Positions 6,828 to 9,578 of a stretch of 9,578 nt of DNA are shown in pieces. Location: assembly GCA_022452125.1 (NCBI GenBank), contig JAKURJ010000062.1, forward strand, positions 1-9,578. The letters run 5' to 3'. The notes beneath the pieces were generated by a model. The model ran no database searches. It was not told the origin of the DNA and saw only the letters and a list, made by a program, of their open reading frames with translations. The position numbers and the translations under genes are program-made. This DNA is from Candidatus Poseidoniaceae archaeon. Lineage in GTDB: Archaea; Thermoplasmatota; Poseidoniia; Poseidoniales; Poseidoniaceae. Each line of letters starts with the position of its first letter. The first letter of the stretch is position 1.

Positions 6828-7622
6828 TCACTCCTCCAATCTCTCCAGTACAGAGAACAAATCAACGTGCTCTCTAACATCATGAACTCGAATAATGTCA
6901 ATTCCTTCATAGAAACCCTTGGCCGCAATAGCTAAACTACCGGCAAGCCTGTTCTCAGTATCTGGTTGGTTACATATTTGGCCAACCATTGATTTGCGTG
7001 AAACTCCCCAAAGAACAGAGTATGGTCGCAAACTTTCGCTGGATTTTAGGAGTTGAATATTATGTTCGAGTTTTTTGCCGAAACCTATTCCTGGGTCTAG
7101 GTATATCTTGTCCATCGGATGTTCAAGTTCAACTAATTCTCTCGCTTTGGAAATAAGATATTGATTAACTTCTGAATTGACGTCATCATACTCTGGATTA
7201 TTTTGCATATTGCCCGGTTCACCCAACATATGCATAATACAAACTTCACAACCAGAATCGACAACCAATTCAACCATTGCAGGATCTCTCAAACCACTAA
7301 CATCGTTAATCATGGTCGCTCCAGCCTCCAATGCTTGGCGAGCGACTTCATGGTTTCGAGTATCGATAGAAACTTTACAGTGCTTTGAGATTTCTCTAGC
7401 AAGAGGAATAACTCGAGATAGTTCTTCTTCTATAGAAACAGGATCTGCCCCTGGCCTCGTAGATTCGCCGCCAATGTCAATCCAATCTGCGCCTTCTGAG
7501 ATCATTTTCATCGCTCTATCAACATCTCCTTCACGCGATGATTCATGGAAAGAATCGGGAGTAGCATTGATGATTCCCATCACGAGAGGTCGGCTTTTGC
7601 CGCTGCCCTCTAAGACTACCAT
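6828..7622 (-). CDS. folP: Dihydropteroate synthase
   Basis: Counted from ATG 7622, a 264-residue protein, standard size for the family. It joins 6-hydroxymethyl-dihydropterin pyrophosphate to p-aminobenzoate in folate synthesis. Motifs in order are VMGIINATPDSF (14-25), DIGGESTRPGA (49-59), SIDT (85-88), INDVSG (105-110), MHMLGEPGNMQ (130-140), LDPGIGFGK (175-183), GVSRKS (206-211) and IRVHD (244-248): the complete pterin, pyrophosphate and pABA pockets of this TIM barrel. The frame is open to 7823 and offers ATGs at 7679 and further up, but those run through the start of the divergent gene. ATG 7622 has GGGGTG 5 nt upstream and gives the normal family start. First gene of a minus-strand operon with DHH and TraB. 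A bacterial-type folP is notable because many archaea use methanopterin instead. Confidence 0.93.
   Translation of the reverse strand: MVVLEGSGKSRPLVMGIINATPDSFHESSREGDVDRAMKMISEGADWIDIGGESTRPGADPVSIEEELSRVIPLAREISKHCKVSIDTRNHEVARQALEAGATMINDVSGLRDPAMVELVVDSGCEVCIMHMLGEPGNMQNNPEYDDVNSEVNQYLISKARELVELEHPMDKIYLDPGIGFGKKLEHNIQLLKSSESLRPYSVLWGVSRKSMVGQICNQPDTENRLAGSLAIAAKGFYEGIDIIRVHDVREHVDLFSVLERLEE
6833..6837 (-). promoter_or_regulatory. Strong Shine-Dalgarno for the DHH gene
   Basis: GGAGG on the minus strand overlaps the last folP codons. It lies 7 nt before ATG 6825 but only 1 nt before the GTG at 6831, so it selects the ATG. Core and spacing are the same as at the TraB start. Confidence 0.7.
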
Positions 7623-7631
7623 GTTTACACC

Positions 7632-7646
7632 CCTGCCTGCGGCAGG
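7632..7646. repeat. GC-rich inverted repeat between divergent folP and membrane-protein genes
   Basis: CCTGCC (7632-7637) and GGCAGG (7641-7646) form a perfect 6-bp inverted repeat around a 3-nt centre TGC, in otherwise AT-leaning DNA. It lies between two divergent starts beside the TATA-like element. It could be a regulator site or a hairpin in the folP leader. TTTT follows on the + strand, but a terminator makes no sense in this position. Confidence 0.4.
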
Positions 7647-7655
7647 TTTTATGAC
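7646..7655. promoter_or_regulatory. Candidate shared divergent promoter (TATA-like)
   Basis: GTTTTATGAC on the + strand reads GTCATAAAAC on the - strand. It is almost exactly midway between the ATGs at 7622 (folP, -) and 7678 (membrane protein, +), about 27-30 nt from each, the spacing of an archaeal TATA box from a near-leaderless start. Against this, GGTG-type Shine-Dalgarno matches lie 5 nt before both ATGs, which would need at least short leaders. Confidence 0.35.
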
Positions 7656-7677
7656 ATGCGGGGTTTCAGGTGTTCCC

Positions 7678-8316
7678 ATGTCTGAAGGCGAGGGGATGAT
7701 TGAAGACATCCATGACAGCCTTGAATCGGATGACATAATTATGCCTAGCGAAGAAAAAATGTTGTTCGCAGAACGCATTTTTGCTAGATTGAAGCCATCT
7801 TCAATTGGTGCAATCCCAAGCATGATTCACAAGAAAGCAAAAACCGTAGGAGGAATATTTGCCGGATATGCGGTTTTCTGGTGGCTAACGGTGCTGCAAG
7901 TCAAAGACGAACCAGCTTTTGAATCCATTTTCTTCGGACCTGAATTCCTAACAATTACAATTCTTGCACCCTGCTTAATCTTCCTTGGCTCACTCCTTTC
8001 TGATTTCAGCAGAGAATTAGGGCAACTTTTCCCAGGACTTGCGAGTGGTATTATGTTCGTATTAGCAGTGCTATACACTTTTGAACCAGCAATTATGGGA
8101 TTGATGGGTGATGTCGAAACTGGTGATGCAGTCTGGAAAACATTCAGGCTAGGAGTACTGTGTACTACTGTTCTAATGGCAGCTAAGTTGTTAATCGATG
8201 CATGGCTACTAGTTTGGGTCAAGGAGTTTATGGAAAAGAATCCAGGAATTTTCTTCGCAAACAATGGAGACGAATTAGATAATTCTGACCACGCTGTTAT
8301 CGAGACAGAGGCTTGA
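7678..8316 (+). CDS. Small four-helix membrane protein of unknown function
   Basis: A 212-residue protein counted from ATG 7678. Residues 1-56 are cytoplasm-like: an acidic start rich in Glu and Asp, then a basic stretch ending KPSSIGAIPSMIHKKAK. Four hydrophobic segments follow at about 57-74, 90-108, 117-135 and 157-181, then an acidic tail. I do not recognise the family and no catalytic motif stands out. The frame is open far upstream (to 7177), but that part is antisense to folP. AGGTG at 7668-7672 lies 5 nt before ATG 7678; the next ATG, at 7696, directly follows GAGGGG and is a less likely start. It is followed 25 nt later by trm56 on the same strand, so the two are probably cotranscribed. 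Expression may be linked to folP by the shared intergenic region. Confidence 0.75.
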   Translation: MSEGEGMIEDIHDSLESDDIIMPSEEKMLFAERIFARLKPSSIGAIPSMIHKKAKTVGGIFAGYAVFWWLTVLQVKDEPAFESIFFGPEFLTITILAPCLIFLGSLLSDFSRELGQLFPGLASGIMFVLAVLYTFEPAIMGLMGDVETGDAVWKTFRLGVLCTTVLMAAKLLIDAWLLVWVKEFMEKNPGIFFANNGDELDNSDHAVIETEA

Positions 8317-8341
8317 AACCAAGGACCTCTTCGGAATCGAT

Positions 8342-8881
8342 ATGAGCGAGAGACTTGAAGTCCTTCGTCTAGGATACCGCAAAGGCAGAGATCCTAGGAT
8401 TACTACTCATCTTGCACTTGTTGCCAGAGCCATGGGAGCCGATGGTTTCCTTCTAGCAGGCGATGAAGATAAGGAGATGTTTGAAAATCTAAATTCAGTA
8501 AGTGATAGGTTCGGTGGTAATCTTGAAACCAAACAAGTTAGTGGTATGGGGCATCTAAAAAATCACGTGGCAAATGGTGGCGTAGCTGTTCATTTGACAA
8601 TGTATGGAGAACCATTCAGGAAGGCGATTCCAAAGATACGTCGAGACCGACCCTTAGTTATCGTGGTAGGTGGAGCGAAAGTTCCAGGAGACGTTTACAA
8701 AATATGTCAGCATAATGTTGCAGTAGGCAATCAACCTCACTCGGAAGTTGCAGCATTAGCACTATTCATGGATGCTTGGTTTGGCGAGTCTGCAACTGAA
8801 AGGAACTTCGATAATGCTCGGCTCATTATCGAGGGAACTAATGATGGTAAGTTAGTTCACGATTTGCGAGAAGATGAGTAA
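8342..8881 (+). CDS. trm56: tRNA (cytidine(56)-2'-O)-methyltransferase, archaeal Trm56
   Basis: A complete 179-residue SPOUT-class methyltransferase of the archaea-specific Trm56 family, which 2'-O-methylates C56 in the T-loop of tRNA using SAM. Family motifs are LRLGYRKGRDPRITTHLALVARA (8-30, with R16, D17 and R19), HLTMYG (84-89), VVGGAKVP (108-115) and NVAVGNQPHSEVAALALF (125-142); the last two build the trefoil-knot SAM site. Length is typical, with a short polar C-terminal extension. This gene is the strongest marker that the host is an archaeon. It lies 25 nt after the small membrane protein gene, without a TATA-like element at the usual distance, so it is probably the second gene of that unit. 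A terminator-like hairpin follows its stop. Confidence 0.95.
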   Translation: MSERLEVLRLGYRKGRDPRITTHLALVARAMGADGFLLAGDEDKEMFENLNSVSDRFGGNLETKQVSGMGHLKNHVANGGVAVHLTMYGEPFRKAIPKIRRDRPLVIVVGGAKVPGDVYKICQHNVAVGNQPHSEVAALALFMDAWFGESATERNFDNARLIIEGTNDGKLVHDLREDE

Positions 8882-8883
8882 CC

Positions 8884-8904
8884 AGTAAGCAACTGTTTAC
8901 TTTT
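8884..8904 (+). terminator. Terminator-like hairpin after trm56
   Basis: AGTAAGC (8884-8890) pairs with GTTTACT (8895-8901), with one G-T wobble, around a 4-nt loop; a T-run (8901-8904) overlaps the stem end. It begins 3 nt after the trm56 stop. Archaea mostly terminate at T-tracts rather than hairpins, so this is a modest candidate. Confidence 0.35.
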
Positions 8905-8979
8905 GCTACTGTGATGTATTTAGGGGAAGAAATAACCTTTGCAATGGAATAGACATCGCACTCTACTGCCTTGCCAATG

Positions 8980-8987
8980 ATTATACC
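8980..8987 (+). promoter_or_regulatory. TATA-like element before carA
   Basis: ATTATACC (8980-8987) lies 23-30 nt upstream of ATG 9010. No Shine-Dalgarno precedes that ATG, consistent with a leaderless start. If translation instead began at ATG 8977, this sequence would be coding. The rest of the 128-nt gap (8882-9009) shows nothing beyond the hairpin after trm56. Confidence 0.33.
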
Positions 8988-9009
8988 CCCTATACAACCA
9001 GCAAATTTG

Positions 9010-9578
9010 ATGTCGGGTGAGTGGTCTCAGAAAGGAGATACCTCTCTCGGGGACCGTATTCTGTTAGTAGATGCCACAGACGATATCAATGCAGGTGCAA
9101 CAATACCTCCAACTGCCTCTGGTGAAGGTGTCCTATTATTGGCCGATGGTAGTCGTTTTACTGGCAAGTTATTCGGGGCAAATGTTTGGGGCGAAGGCGA
9201 GTTAGTTTTCACTACTGGAATGACAGGATATCAAGAGTCATTGACTGACCCCTCTTTCGCAGGACAGGTTCTAACTTTCACATACCCGCTGATAGGAAAC
9301 TATGGTATTCATCACGGAACTTCAGAATCTGCGGGTGTTTGGCCAAGAGGTGTAGTTGTGCGCCATGCAATGAAGAATCCAGACCACAGAGATTCAATAG
9401 CAAGTCTTAGTGATTTCTTGGCTTATCACAACGTTCCTGGAATAGAGGAAATCGATACCAGAGCAATAACTCGCAGGGTTAGGGAGTATGGTTGTGTCCT
9501 GTGTGTATTCGGCCCACTCGAGGATGAAGAAGCTCTCAAACAGCATCTTTCACAATTGACATCCCCTGAATTAGAGGA
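9010..9578 (+). CDS. carA: Carbamoyl-phosphate synthase small (glutaminase) subunit, N-terminal part
   Basis: An open frame runs to the window edge without a stop; 189 codons are visible. After an unusual N-terminal stretch, the CarA N-terminal domain begins at about residue 38: GVLLLADGSRFTGKLFG, then GELVFTTGMTGYQESLTDPSF, FTYPLIGNYG, and a GIEEIDTRAITRRVREYG segment matching the family's IDTRALTR motif. The glutamine amidotransferase domain with its catalytic Cys/His lies beyond the window. With the large subunit CarB, the enzyme makes carbamoyl phosphate from glutamine, bicarbonate and ATP for pyrimidine and arginine synthesis. Starts at 9010 (chosen: TATA-like element about 28 nt upstream) or 8977 (11 residues longer) are both possible; an in-frame TAG at 8950-8952 bounds the frame. 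Confidence 0.92.
   Translation, partial: MSGEWSQKGDTSLGDRILLVDATDDINAGATIPPTASGEGVLLLADGSRFTGKLFGANVWGEGELVFTTGMTGYQESLTDPSFAGQVLTFTYPLIGNYGIHHGTSESAGVWPRGVVVRHAMKNPDHRDSIASLSDFLAYHNVPGIEEIDTRAITRRVREYGCVLCVFGPLEDEEALKQHLSQLTSPELE

Noticed and set aside
7632..7650. GC hairpin followed by TTTT as an intrinsic terminator
   Set aside because: It lies between two divergent starts, where no + strand transcript is expected to end; kept only as an inverted repeat.
7177..7677. Upstream extension of the small membrane protein frame, giving 379 residues
   Set aside because: This part is wholly antisense to the conserved folP motifs and reads as an unstructured Ser/Pro/Thr-rich shadow; ATG 7678 has a ribosome-binding match.
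7623..7823. N-terminal extension of FolP to 331 residues
   Set aside because: The added residues have no DHPS similarity and overlap the start of the divergent membrane-protein gene; ATG 7622 gives the family's normal length.
7827..8264. 145-codon open frame on the - strand
   Set aside because: Antisense shadow of the four-helix membrane protein, with no recognisable motif.
1..9578. CRISPR array, tRNA, rRNA, insertion sequence or phage attachment site
   Set aside because: No regularly spaced repeats, no transposase or integrase motifs, and no cloverleaf or rRNA-like segment was seen in any gap; almost all bases are in ordinary genes.

Overview
The window reads as a stretch of an archaeal chromosome, most likely a planktonic marine euryarchaeon of the Poseidoniia (Marine Group II/III) type. 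The best evidence is an intact archaeal tRNA 2'-O-methyltransferase Trm56. It is supported by an archaeal-style TraB membrane protein, a DHH phosphoesterase with a Rossmann-like N-terminal domain, tight gene packing, and TATA-like elements about 27-30 nt upstream of several start codons. Bacterial-type metabolic genes (dihydropteroate synthase, thiolase, PaaI thioesterase, SDR, CarA) sit beside these, which fits the mixed gene content of that lineage. The genus-level placement is inference.

Layout. Bases 1-979, + strand: the tail of an unidentified membrane protein, then a YjbQ/UPF0047 protein, then a PaaI-type hotdog thioesterase whose start overlaps the YjbQ stop by one base. Bases 1015-2349, +: a multi-spanning membrane protein with a GIDE (MUL1/BAM)-like region. 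Bases 2381-3601, +: a thiolase with all catalytic residues. The thiolase stop directly abuts the stop of a convergent SDR oxidoreductase (3602-4273, -). Bases 4318-7622, -: a tight three-gene operon read folP, DHH phosphoesterase, TraB; both downstream genes start 7 nt after a GGAGG. Bases 7678-8881, +: a small four-helix membrane protein followed by trm56, diverging from folP. Bases 9010 to the end, +: the N-terminal part of carA, truncated by the window edge.

The genes do not form one pathway. They cover folate synthesis (folP), pyrimidine/arginine supply (carA), acyl-CoA metabolism (thiolase, thioesterase), tRNA modification (trm56) and several poorly understood membrane or hydrolase proteins. 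The parts most worth a second look are the archaeal GIDE-like protein, the folP-DHH-TraB operon, and the start-site architecture: TATA-like elements before transcription-unit-first genes and strong Shine-Dalgarno sites inside the operon. No rRNA, tRNA, CRISPR array, insertion sequence or phage gene was seen. No gap without a gene exceeds about 130 bases.
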